From an uncultured Oscillospiraceae bacterium (GTDB lineage: Bacteria > Bacillota > Clostridia > Oscillospirales > Ruminococcaceae), in assembly GCA_904384225.1 (NCBI GenBank), contig CAJFJV010000020.1, forward strand, positions 1 through 35,042: 35,042 nt of DNA, read 5' to 3'. Below, in pieces: positions 5,828 through 13,772 of this stretch. A model generated the notes under the pieces. It did no database searches and had not been told where the DNA came from. It was given only the letters and a program-made list of their open reading frames with translations. The position numbers were made by a program, and so were the translations under genes. Positions within the stretch are counted from its first letter, which is position 1. Each line of letters begins with the position of its first letter.

Positions 5828-7612
5828 ATGGCTGAAAGAATGGGAAATATGCGCCGCACGCATTATTGTGGCGAGGTATTGGAGCCGATAATAGGCAGAG
5901 AGGTTACGGTTGCTGGATTTGTGCAGCGCCAGCGGGATAAAGGGAATTTGATTTTCATCGATTTGCGCGACCGTACGGGTATTGTACAGCTCACATTTGA
6001 TGATACAACGGATCGCGAAGTTTTTGCGAAAGCAAAGGCGGCAAAAAGCGAGTATGTTCTGATTGCCGCAGGGGAAGTCCGCCGCAGAGAAAGCGTAAAC
6101 CCTGACATCCCAACTGGAATGGTTGAAATCTATGTAAAAGAGATGCGCACGCTTGCTACGGCACAGACACCGCCGTTCCATGTGAACGACGACGGCAAGG
6201 TAGGCGATGAGATTGCGCTGAAATACCGATATTTGGATTTGCGGCGGGAAAAACTGCAAAAGAATATTATCCGGCGCCATCAGATTGCAAAAGTAACGCG
6301 CGACTATTTCTATGAAAACGGCTTTTTGGAGATTGAAACGCCGATGATGATGAAGTCCACGCCGGAGGGGGCGCGTGACTATTTGGTGCCGTCCCGGATC
6401 CATGCGGGAAAGTTTTATGCACTGCCGCAGTCCCCGCAGATTTATAAGCAGCTTTTGATGGTCGCGGGCTATGACAGGTATATTCAGCTTGCCCGCTGTT
6501 TTCGGGACGAGGATCTTCGTGCAGACCGCCAGCCGGAATTCACCCAGATTGACCTTGAGATGAGTTTTGTGGATGTAGACGATATCCTGAAAATAGGGGA
6601 AGGGTATATAAACCGCTTGTTTCATGATGTGCTGGGTGTCGATATCCCGCTTCCGCTCCCCCGCATGACCTTTAAGGATGCGATGGAGCGTTTTGGCTCA
6701 GATAAGCCGGATACCAGATTCGGCATGGAATTATGCGATTGCTCTGCTTTGGTGAAAGACTGCGGCTTTTCTGTATTTTCCGGCGCTGTACAAAACGGCG
6801 GGAGCGTACGTGCCATTGTAGCAAAAGGCGGTGCAAAAACGCTTTCCAGAAAAGAAATAGACAAATTGACGGAACAAGCGCGCGGGATCGGTGCAAAAGG
6901 GCTTGCATACATCCGTTGGGCGGATGAAAAGCCCAATTGCTCGTTTGGAAAATTTATGAGTGAGGAAGAATTATCTGCGCTGATGGCACATATCGGATGC
7001 GAGCCGGGGGACGCGGCGCTGTTTGTTGCGGATAAAAATTCAGTTGTTCTCCCTGTTCTGGGGCAGCTCCGCCTGACGGTGGCAAAAAAGCTTGATATGA
7101 TTCCGGAAGGAGTATTCCATTTTCTTTGGATTACGGAATTTCCGTTTTTTGAATATGACGAGGAGAGCGGAAAATGGGTGGCCATGCATCATCCGTTTAC
7201 TATGCCGATGGACGAATGCCTTCCGTATCTTGATACAGATCCCGGATCTGTGCGGGCAAAAGCGTTTGATTTAGTAGTAAATGGGACCGAGCTATCAAGC
7301 GGTTCGATGCGTATCACAGATTTTGAACTGCAGCAGAAGATGTTTGAGGCGTTAGGACTTACAGACGAGGAAATTGAAGCTAAATTTGGCTTCCTTGTGG
7401 ACGCCTATCGATATGCGGCTCCGCCGCACGGTGGTATGGGAATCGGGCTTGACCGGCTTTCCATGATTATGTGCGGTGCAGACAGTTTGCGCGATGTTAT
7501 TGCGTTCCCCAAAGTGCAGAATGCCAGTGAGCTGATGAGTGAGTGCCCGTCTGCTGTAGATCAAGAACAGCTTGATGAGCTGCATATTGCCATAAAAGCA
7601 GAAAAAGATTGA
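5828..7612 (+). CDS. aspS: Aspartyl-tRNA synthetase, bacterial type
   Basis: Charges tRNA-Asp (possibly also tRNA-Asn if the organism uses the amidotransferase route; the sequence does not settle this). At 594 residues it has the usual bacterial length. Residues 1-105 form the OB-fold anticodon-binding domain (GFVQRQRDKGNLIFIDLRD). Motif 2 is CFRDEDLRADRQPEFTQID. A bacterial GAD insertion occupies about 300-410, and motif 3 is GIGLDRLSMI. An in-frame extension back to 5711 lies inside hisS; I choose ATG 5828 because GGAAGGGA at 5810-5817 precedes it and the protein then begins like other AspRS proteins. It lies downstream of hisS and upstream of the pyruvate-kinase-like gene in the same run. 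Confidence 0.96.
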   Translation: MAERMGNMRRTHYCGEVLEPIIGREVTVAGFVQRQRDKGNLIFIDLRDRTGIVQLTFDDTTDREVFAKAKAAKSEYVLIAAGEVRRRESVNPDIPTGMVEIYVKEMRTLATAQTPPFHVNDDGKVGDEIALKYRYLDLRREKLQKNIIRRHQIAKVTRDYFYENGFLEIETPMMMKSTPEGARDYLVPSRIHAGKFYALPQSPQIYKQLLMVAGYDRYIQLARCFRDEDLRADRQPEFTQIDLEMSFVDVDDILKIGEGYINRLFHDVLGVDIPLPLPRMTFKDAMERFGSDKPDTRFGMELCDCSALVKDCGFSVFSGAVQNGGSVRAIVAKGGAKTLSRKEIDKLTEQARGIGAKGLAYIRWADEKPNCSFGKFMSEEELSALMAHIGCEPGDAALFVADKNSVVLPVLGQLRLTVAKKLDMIPEGVFHFLWITEFPFFEYDEESGKWVAMHHPFTMPMDECLPYLDTDPGSVRAKAFDLVVNGTELSSGSMRITDFELQQKMFEALGLTDEEIEAKFGFLVDAYRYAAPPHGGMGIGLDRLSMIMCGADSLRDVIAFPKVQNASELMSECPSAVDQEQLDELHIAIKAEKD

Positions 7613-7627
7613 AAGGCGTGAAGTGGG

Positions 7628-8212
7628 ATGCGGATATTTGAGAAACCAGGAGCCGACAATACAGAGGAAGCACTTACGGCTGCGGTTAGGGCAGCTGCGG
7701 AACGCAAAATGGATATTGTAGTTGCGACGGGGACCGGGCAGACGGCCGAAAGGCTGGCAGAGGTTGCCAAAGCGCAGGGATTCAGCGGCCATATTGTTGC
7801 AGTGTCGTGTGTGTACGGCATGCATGAAAAAGGAAAAAACGAGTTGTCGGACCGTATGCGAAAGGAACTTGAAGGACGGCAGGTGCGTGTCGTTACAGCT
7901 GCTCATGCATTGAGCGGGGCGGAACGCGGGATAAGTAAGGTTTTCCGCGGCGTGTATCCGGCGGAGATCGTTTCCGCTGCTCTGCGTATGCTTGGGCAGG
8001 GGGTCAAGGTTTGCGTTGAAATAGCGTTGATGGCGCTTGACAGCGGAAATATCCCTTATGGGGAGCCGGTTGTTTGTGTCGCCGGAAGCGGAGGCGGCGC
8101 AGATACGGTTTGTATCATAACGCCGGATTATACGGCAGACCTTTTACAAACGAGGATTCATGAAATTTTGTGTAAACCGGGCCTTTATACATCCTGTAAT
8201 TTAGATAAATAG
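7628..8212 (+). CDS. Stand-alone pyruvate kinase C-terminal-like (alpha/beta) domain protein
   Basis: A 194-residue soluble protein of the family resembling the C-terminal alpha/beta domain of pyruvate kinase, without any catalytic barrel. The start (RIFEKPGADNTEEAL), the VVATGTGQTAERLAEVAK segment, the RGVYPAEIVSAALRMLGQGVKVCVEIALMALDSG block and a Gly-rich GSGGGADT turn recur in free-standing homologues in Clostridia and archaea. Their biochemical role is not established. In pyruvate kinase this domain carries the effector site, so nucleotide or sugar-phosphate sensing is a guess only. It follows aspS by 15 bp and is part of the hisS-aspS run. The GAAAGG site overlaps the aspS stop. Confidence 0.75.
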   Translation: MRIFEKPGADNTEEALTAAVRAAAERKMDIVVATGTGQTAERLAEVAKAQGFSGHIVAVSCVYGMHEKGKNELSDRMRKELEGRQVRVVTAAHALSGAERGISKVFRGVYPAEIVSAALRMLGQGVKVCVEIALMALDSGNIPYGEPVVCVAGSGGGADTVCIITPDYTADLLQTRIHEILCKPGLYTSCNLDK

Positions 8213-8241
8213 AAATATGCACAAGGAAAGCGGGGGCGTTT

Positions 8242-8943
8242 ATGGATTATCTATCGTTTCTTTTAGGGGCAGTAATAGGGTTGCTCGTCTTTAGTTTGAT
8301 CGTATTGGGGATCAGCGTGACGATCTATGTACTGAATGCATTCGGCACATACCGGCTCGCAAAGCGCAGAGGGATGCGGTATGCATGGCTTTCTTGGCTT
8401 CCAGTCGGGAATGAATATATATTGGGTAAAATGTCGGACGATATTGCATCGGAAGAGCCGCCTTATCTGCGGCGCAGCTGGTGGATGACATATCCGATCT
8501 TAAGCGGCGTCTATTTGCTGTTTGCCATTACAGGGTCTGTCTTGGCGCTGCTGGCTGTGCCGGAGTATATTGTACGCATACAGGACGCAGCGGCTTATGG
8601 AACAGAAGAGATCTTAGATGCGGTTTTTTCTATTTTTTCGACAGGTGGAATAGGAATGTTGATCGTTTCCCAGCTCGCCAATCTGCTGTCAATTGCAGTA
8701 GCGATAATAGGATCTATTTTGTTGTATCGCATATATAAGCGCTATATGCCGAATGCCGCCCTGCCGTTTGCTATTTGCGGAGGGATCTTCGGCCTGCACT
8801 GGATCTTTGTGTTTATCATCCGCAATCGTCAGCCGCTTTATCCATATTATCCGCAGGATGGTTATGGTCCACCTGTTTACAGTACGATCCCGCCGCGGGA
8901 GACGTACAGCAATCAACAGACGCCGGATGGCAGAGAGCGGTAA
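8242..8943 (+). CDS. Multi-pass membrane protein, first of a tandem paralogous pair
   Basis: A 233-residue membrane protein with about five hydrophobic helices (roughly 5-30, 85-105, 130-150, 155-170, 175-195). After the first helix comes a conserved cytosolic loop, FGTYRLAKRRGMRYAWLSWL, followed by PVGNEYILGK. Near the end is ICGGIFGLHWIFVFIIRN. The next gene repeats both signatures, so the two arose by duplication. A Pro/Tyr-rich tail (about 200-233) follows the last helix. No transporter or enzyme motif is recognisable. The gene begins 29 bp after the pyruvate-kinase-like gene and belongs to the same rightward operon. Confidence 0.75.
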   Translation: MDYLSFLLGAVIGLLVFSLIVLGISVTIYVLNAFGTYRLAKRRGMRYAWLSWLPVGNEYILGKMSDDIASEEPPYLRRSWWMTYPILSGVYLLFAITGSVLALLAVPEYIVRIQDAAAYGTEEILDAVFSIFSTGGIGMLIVSQLANLLSIAVAIIGSILLYRIYKRYMPNAALPFAICGGIFGLHWIFVFIIRNRQPLYPYYPQDGYGPPVYSTIPPRETYSNQQTPDGRER

Positions 8944-9006
8944 TAGAAAAACAAAACCTGTAAGAATTCAGCGGGCAACCCTTTGTTGTGAAAGGAGCGG
9001 TTTGCG

Positions 9007-9612
9007 ATGCAGAATACATTTTGGATGGCGCTTCCCTTTCTTTTTTTGATTATTGCGATATGGGTCGTTGCACTGGGGATTGTTATTGCATTCTATGTTA
9101 TCGGCGCAATCGGGACCTACACCGTAGCCAAACGCCGCGGGCTGAAGAGAGCATGGCTTTCCTGGCTGCCAATTGGCAATATGTATGTTTATGGCGCCAT
9201 TTCTGATGACGTCATGATGCTGCGCGGCATTGCGAAAAAGTACCGTAACCGTGTCTTGCTTCCGGTAATGGATGGCTGTGCGTTTGGCGGCATGGTGTTG
9301 GTTTTTGTCCTGATATTTTGCCTTTCTTTGGGGATGGCACTGGACGATCCAAATGAATTTGCCGCCTCTGCATTTCCATTTGTGATAGTTCCATTCTTTG
9401 TTTTGGCAGTTCTTTTGATTTACGCTGTGATGATTGCATCGCGCGTTTTTGCCTCCATTGCATTGTATCCAGTATACCGGGAATACTGTTTTCCAGGGAC
9501 CTCAATGGCGCTTGCGGTTTGCGGCGGTATTTTTGGGCTGCACGGAGTCTTTTTGTTTGCGATCCGCAATAAGATTCCCCTTGCGGCATATACCGGGCCT
9601 GTTGTGTTTTAA
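9007..9612 (+). CDS. Multi-pass membrane protein, second of the tandem pair
   Basis: A 201-residue paralogue of the preceding protein. The shared signatures are IGTYTVAKRRGLKRAWLSWL with PIGNMYVYG after helix 1, and CGGIFGLHGVFLFAIRN at the C-terminal helix. It lacks the Pro/Tyr-rich tail of its partner. Hydrophobic helices lie at about 8-35, 90-115, 125-150 and 165-190. AAAGGAG precedes ATG 9007 by 10 bases. The pair could form a hetero-oligomer, an inference from the duplication and adjacency only. Function unknown. Confidence 0.75.
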   Translation: MQNTFWMALPFLFLIIAIWVVALGIVIAFYVIGAIGTYTVAKRRGLKRAWLSWLPIGNMYVYGAISDDVMMLRGIAKKYRNRVLLPVMDGCAFGGMVLVFVLIFCLSLGMALDDPNEFAASAFPFVIVPFFVLAVLLIYAVMIASRVFASIALYPVYREYCFPGTSMALAVCGGIFGLHGVFLFAIRNKIPLAAYTGPVVF

Positions 9613-9645
9613 GTTGGCGGGAAGAAAGGAAAGGGTTACAGACGT

Positions 9646-10944
9646 ATGAAGTTTAAGTGGGAGAAAAAATATCTCCATTGGGGTGTCACAGCCTTTTTGG
9701 TGATTGTGTCGAGCATACTGTTTTTCCTTCTGCTGAACCGACTTGATGTTGTAGCGGGCGCTATCGGTTTTGTACTGAATCTGCTGATGCCTTTTATCAT
9801 CGGCCTGATTATTGCGTATCTTTTAAGCCCGCTTGTGGACTGGTTTGAAAACGTCTGTTTCGGGCGGCTGTTTTTGAAAGTGTTTCATAAGGAGAAACGC
9901 CGTGCAGCGCGGACTTGTGCCCTAATCATAACGTTTTTGCTGGCTATTGCATTGGTTTCCGGTCTATGTGTGCTGGTATTCCCCCAGCTATTTGAAAGTA
10001 TTGAAGGGATTATCGGGAATTTATCCACATATTTTAGCAGATTGGAAGCATGGGTGCTTGGGTTTTTTGAAAAGAATCCGGATATTGCGAAGATTGTTCA
10101 ATCTCAATTTGACAATATCACAAAATCTATCAGCAATTGGGCGACGAATGATCTGCTTCCGCAAATGACAAATTTAGCGGGCGGCCTTACAAGCGGCGTT
10201 ATCAATATGGTAAATATTGTGACTAATTTGATTGTGGGTCTTGTCGTTTCCATTTATGTCCTTTCAAGTAAAGAGCATTTTTTTGCTCAGACCAAAAAGG
10301 TAGCTTATGCCATTTTCTCCATCCGTACAACCAATACACTTTTGCGTGTTACACGGCGCGCGGATCGCGTGTTTGGAAAATTTGTCAAGGGAAAGCTTAT
10401 AGAAGCGCTGATTATTGGTCTTCTATGTTTTATCGGTATGTCTATTTTTGGAATGCCTTTTGCTACGCTAATTTCTGTCATTATCGGAATTACCAATATT
10501 GTCCCTTTTTTTGGACCGATCATCGGCGCGGTGTTTTCATGCATTTTGATTCTGCTTGTCGATCCGCTTACAGCCCTTTATTTCACAATATTTATTTTGA
10601 TTTTGCAGCAGTTTGACGGTAACGTAATCGGTCCCAAGATATTAGGGGATTCCACAGGCTTATCATCCTTTTGGGTTATTTTTTCCATTATGATCTTTGG
10701 CGGCTTATTTGGACTCACTGGCATGATAATCGGCGTACCCACTTTCGCACTGATCTATTCCCTGATAGGGGAGATTGTCCGTGAACGGTTAAAGCGAAAC
10801 GACATGCCTTCTGAAACATTTGAATATGAGAAAATAGACCATATTACCGTACAGGAGGAGATTGTATACAGGGAGCCGGAAGAAAACGCGCCGGACAATT
10901 CGGATTCGCCCGAAAAGAAAAAGGAAGAAGAAAAAGGTAAATAA
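9646..10944 (+). CDS. AI-2E family (PF01594) transporter-like membrane protein
   Basis: A 432-residue polytopic membrane protein of the AI-2E/YdiK/TqsA/YtvI family. The ordering fits: two N-terminal helices with a conserved MPFIIGLIIAYLLSPLVDWF segment (about 48-67), a long extracytoplasmic domain, then a helix cluster. Its conserved elements include GKLIEALIIGLLCFIG, a proline-rich FGPIIGAV loop, and QFDGNVIGPKILGDSTGLS. The C-terminal tail (about 390-432) is charged and Glu/Lys-rich. Members move small molecules or act as Na+/H+ antiporters; the name AI-2E rests on one E. coli member, so a quorum-sensing role should not be assumed. It is the last gene of the run and is followed by a strong terminator. 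Confidence 0.88.
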   Translation: MKFKWEKKYLHWGVTAFLVIVSSILFFLLLNRLDVVAGAIGFVLNLLMPFIIGLIIAYLLSPLVDWFENVCFGRLFLKVFHKEKRRAARTCALIITFLLAIALVSGLCVLVFPQLFESIEGIIGNLSTYFSRLEAWVLGFFEKNPDIAKIVQSQFDNITKSISNWATNDLLPQMTNLAGGLTSGVINMVNIVTNLIVGLVVSIYVLSSKEHFFAQTKKVAYAIFSIRTTNTLLRVTRRADRVFGKFVKGKLIEALIIGLLCFIGMSIFGMPFATLISVIIGITNIVPFFGPIIGAVFSCILILLVDPLTALYFTIFILILQQFDGNVIGPKILGDSTGLSSFWVIFSIMIFGGLFGLTGMIIGVPTFALIYSLIGEIVRERLKRNDMPSETFEYEKIDHITVQEEIVYREPEENAPDNSDSPEKKKEEEKGK

Positions 10945-10952
10945 AGAAGTAA

Positions 10953-10988
10953 AAAGGATCTTTACTATACGGTAAAGATCCTTTTTTT
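10953..10988 (+). terminator. Terminator closing the hisS-to-AI-2E operon
   Basis: A 13-bp perfect stem (10953-10965 with 10972-10984) with a six-base loop runs into seven T residues, 9 bp after the stop codon. Confidence 0.92.
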
Positions 10989-10991
10989 GAT

Positions 10992-11020
10992 TTGACGAAA
11001 AAGACGCTTTGTGCTATACT
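10992..11020 (+). promoter_or_regulatory. Sigma-A promoter of the MgtC-family gene
   Basis: TTGACG (10992-10997) and TATACT (11015-11020) are separated by 17 bp. Transcription would begin near 11027. This excludes an upstream in-frame start at 10992 and supports GTG 11058. Confidence 0.8.
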
Positions 11021-11057
11021 GCTGTTTCACGAAAGATCCAAAGAGAGGAGAAGAATA

Positions 11058-11762
11058 GTGAATTCATTTTGGGAAAGCCTGTTTTCCGGAGTGGTGTCGG
11101 ATGTTACCGGCAGTGCATATATGGTGATCCGCATGCTGATAGCTTGTCTATGCGGCGCATGTATTGGATTAGAACGCAGTAAACGGCAAAAAGACGCCGG
11201 TGTGCGGACACATATTATTGTATCTTTAGGTTCTGCACTGATGATGCTTGTTTCCAAATATGGCTTTTTCGATATCCTTCAATATAATGGTTTGAGTGCG
11301 GACGCTTCCCGTGTCGCAGCCAATGTGATAACCGGCGTTGGCTTTTTGGGAGCAGGCATGATTTTCATCCGTAACGCCTCCATTAAGGGGCTTACAACTG
11401 CAGCGGGGATCTGGACGACATCCGGTGTGGGAATGGCGATAGGCGCGGGTATGTATACAGTTGGCATTTTTGCGACAGTATTGATGATTGTTCTTCAGAT
11501 TATCCTACATACATGGTTTTCGCGCCTTGAAAATACGGAGAATGAGTTTACAGTAGTACTGAAAAATGCGCCGGACAGCGTTAAAAAATTCCGCAAAATC
11601 CTTACGGATCACAGTCTATATATTGAAAATTGTAAGATGACGCGGAATACTGATGCTTCGATTACACTTGATATTACCGTCAAAAAATCGCGTGTTTTTG
11701 CAATGGATGAGCTCCTGCTTCTGGCGCAAAAGGATGAGAACGTCCTTTCTATTGAAGTTTGA
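11058..11762 (+). CDS. MgtC/SapB family membrane protein
   Basis: A 234-residue protein with an N-terminal membrane domain of four to five helices and a C-terminal soluble ACT-like domain (about 155-234). The membrane domain carries the family signatures ACLCGACIGLERSKRQKDAGVRTHIIV and VITGVGFLGAGMIF, then a small-residue helix TAAGIWTTSGVGMAIGAG. MgtC proteins are linked to growth in low Mg2+ and to virulence in enterobacteria by modulating ATP synthase and Mg2+ uptake; the role in Clostridia is not settled. I start at GTG 11058 because GAGAGGAG at 11043-11050 lies 7 bases before it and the promoter sits at 10992-11020. It stands alone. Confidence 0.88.
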   Translation: MNSFWESLFSGVVSDVTGSAYMVIRMLIACLCGACIGLERSKRQKDAGVRTHIIVSLGSALMMLVSKYGFFDILQYNGLSADASRVAANVITGVGFLGAGMIFIRNASIKGLTTAAGIWTTSGVGMAIGAGMYTVGIFATVLMIVLQIILHTWFSRLENTENEFTVVLKNAPDSVKKFRKILTDHSLYIENCKMTRNTDASITLDITVKKSRVFAMDELLLLAQKDENVLSIEV

Positions 11763-12001
11763 GCAGGATACGGGGTGCAGGCCATTACGGTAAAAAGAAA
11801 AATACCATTCGCTCTCTCAATATCCCAAAGACTCCTTTTGGCTATTCTGTGTGAAGCGGCTATAAAGATACCGATTAGGAAAATCTGTTAATAAATCAAT
11901 AATTCCATTTTCTGCTTTGTCATAGGTTGATCCGTATTTTAGGATGGTCCTGTTTTATGTTTCAATACCACAAATCCCGGTATAAAGGTAAAAGCCGTCG
12001 T

Positions 12002-12056
12002 TAAAGCACCTTCCTTATGGAGGGTGCTTTAGTTTTGACGCTTCGGCGTCAAAACT
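12002..12056. terminator. Two adjacent hairpins between the convergent mgtC-like and phosphotransferase genes
   Basis: Hairpin 1 pairs 12002-12014 with 12019-12031 (13 bp, one U-G pair, loop TTAT). Hairpin 2 is a perfect 11-bp stem, 12031-12041 with 12046-12056, closed by a TTCG tetraloop. They lie just downstream of the leftward kinase gene (stop at 12065). On the minus strand hairpin 2 lacks a long T run, so hairpin 1 is the better terminator. The stretch 11763-12001 holds no gene that I can support. Confidence 0.6.
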
Positions 12057-12064
12057 GGTACTCG

Positions 12065-12979
12065 CTATCTCTGTGGATACAGTGGTACATGTTTTGGATT
12101 ATTTACAACACCTCTGTACCAAGTTGGGATGGGTTCCGTCATATTGTTATACCAATTCAGCACATTTCTCGCTTGCTTTATCATGATTTGGATTTGGCTC
12201 TGTCCAAAAGGGATTGCCCAAGGTACAGAAGATAAAGTATTGCTGCTGACATAAAGCGCGAGCAGCTTCCAAAACTGAATCGGTACATCATAATCGAAAT
12301 ATCCGTTTACCATTCCGGTCGCAAACAAGGGGGAGGCTTCAGCACACCAGACAATGCGGTTAAACTCTTCCCACGGATCTCCGAAGTCGGTTCTATTAAA
12401 ATCAATAATGTAGAGCTGCTTATCACTTCCTATTATCATATTGCCGATATGGTAATCTCCGTGCTGATAGGTTCTAGGGCGACCACAGAGTAAATATCTA
12501 TGCGCGTTAATATAATCAATAAAAGCTTGTCCGTTTTCATACTTGATAGGACATTCTTCATACATCTTAATTTTGCGGTCTGCTTTACGATTAAAATAGA
12601 TTTCCCAATCTTCTATTTCCTTGGGAGCAGGGATTTGATGGATTTTCTTTAATATTCGTCCCGATTCAAAACCGTAAGAATACTGCTCTTCACATGTTAA
12701 ATTATGTATATTTTCTTCTGCGTCGACGCCATCTATCCAAGTTTGAATAGAAAAAACGCCTTCATCCGATGTGCCGAACGTTATAGGTTTGCACATTGGC
12801 ACACCGAGAGCCGCCACCTGACGCATAAGTTCATATTCCTTTTTCTTTCGCTCATATTGTTCAATCGAAGAAACACGAAGCAAGAACTTATTTCCCAGTT
12901 CATCGGTAACACAGTATTTTTTATCATCCGACCAGCCTTTGTCTATTCGTTGCCTTGTAATGAACTTATGCTGCGGCAT
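12065..12979 (-). CDS. Aminoglycoside-phosphotransferase-fold kinase (APH family)
   Basis: A 304-residue small-molecule kinase of the APH/choline-kinase superfamily. The catalytic loop is HGDYHIGNMII (H173, G174, D175, N180) and the metal-binding segment is IIDFNRTDFGDPWEEF (D193). The N-lobe has KFLLRVSS around the nucleotide-binding Lys position. These are the invariant features of an active phosphotransferase. The substrate cannot be read: it may be an antibiotic, an amino sugar or another hydroxylated compound, so resistance is possible but unproven. GAAAGGGGC precedes the ATG. The gene is AT-richer than the operons to its left and lies in an accessory patch with a double-GNAT gene and transposase debris, hinting at horizontal acquisition. 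Confidence 0.85.
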   Translation of the reverse strand: MPQHKFITRQRIDKGWSDDKKYCVTDELGNKFLLRVSSIEQYERKKKEYELMRQVAALGVPMCKPITFGTSDEGVFSIQTWIDGVDAEENIHNLTCEEQYSYGFESGRILKKIHQIPAPKEIEDWEIYFNRKADRKIKMYEECPIKYENGQAFIDYINAHRYLLCGRPRTYQHGDYHIGNMIIGSDKQLYIIDFNRTDFGDPWEEFNRIVWCAEASPLFATGMVNGYFDYDVPIQFWKLLALYVSSNTLSSVPWAIPFGQSQIQIMIKQARNVLNWYNNMTEPIPTWYRGVVNNPKHVPLYPQR

Positions 12980-13273
12980 AGTCTTTTGCCCCTTTCAAAT
13001 CACAATTTGATTCTAAAATGAACATATTCAACAATAGTCGGATTAAAAAATAAAAAGGAGAACGAAGAATGCATGCTGTAATATATGCGCGATAACAAAA
13101 GAAGCAGCACGAATATAAATACAATCAATACGGCTTGTAAATCGTGTTGCATTTATCTGAAAATCAAGGTGCTTTTTGAGTAATTGTTTGCTGAAAATAA
13201 GTACAAAAATACAATTAATAATGCGGATAAAATCCCGGTATAAAAGCGAAAATGCACCTTTACAAAAAGAAGA

Positions 13274-13305
13274 AAGGCTTGGAGCACAAACCGACTCCAA
13301 GCCTT
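13274..13305 (-). terminator. Hairpin in the 12980-13426 spacer, terminator-like on the minus strand
   Basis: AAGGCTTGGAG (13274-13284) pairs perfectly with 13295-13305 around a ten-base loop. On the minus strand it runs into a T-rich CTTTCTTCTTTTTG tract, fitting the end of leftward transcripts from 14813. The rest of 12980-13426 is AT-rich and shows no gene that I would defend. A 15-bp match to 11972-11986 occurs at 13230-13244. Confidence 0.6.
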
Positions 13306-13426
13306 GTTTGTCTATGGGGACTAAAAAAGATGCCATGCATTTTTTTACCCTGGGACTTGAGCTCCCACATTTTTTGTGTATCCTTCTTATAAATTATTTT
13401 TTCTCGAATCTTTTAAACAGAAAGTT

Positions 13427-13761
13427 TTAGTCTTCATCAAGTTCACTTTCGTCTTTCATAATACCGTGTTCCACCATAAATTTCACAAGCACTTCTTGCC
13501 TGTGCTTTGTCTCCTCTGGTGTAAGGTCTACATGTCCTATGGATTCTCCGCATACTGGTGGTCCCCAGCATCTGCGATCTGAATAAGGTGCATCACTGTT
13601 TTTTCAATATCGTCTGCTGTAACAGTCCGATGTTTCATTTTCACACTCACAACAATATGATCCTTATCCCTCATCTCACAAACAATCGCTTCTTCACTGC
13701 TTTTGAGAACGATTAATTTATTTGGATTAATATACTCATATTCATTCTTGATTAGCTTCCT
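13427..13761 (-). pseudogene. Decayed short gene, no start codon and one frameshift
   Basis: Reading leftward from 13761, an open frame begins Arg-Lys-Leu-Ile-Lys-Asn-Glu-Tyr-Glu-Tyr-Ile with no usable start codon. It continues through KLIVLKSSEEAIVCEMRDKD and DDIEKTVMHLIQIADAGDHQ, and meets TAG at 13537-13539. A shift of frame at that point restores coding: GHVDLTPEETKHRQEVLVKF, then MVEHGIMKDESELDED and a stop at 13427-13429. The two halves join into a sensible protein of about 110 residues. I do not recognise the family. It follows the double-GNAT gene by 11 bp on the same strand. Confidence 0.55.
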
Positions 13762-13772
13762 TCAATTATTCT

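Noticed and set aside
11972-13244. Integron-like cassette with attC sites around the kinase gene
   Set aside because: The repeats are direct 15-mers lacking the paired core sites and fold of attC, and there is no integrase gene.
13043-13336. 97-codon leftward frame in the accessory spacer
   Set aside because: It covers a perfect hairpin, has no ribosome site, and the translation is AT-driven low-complexity hydrophobic sequence.
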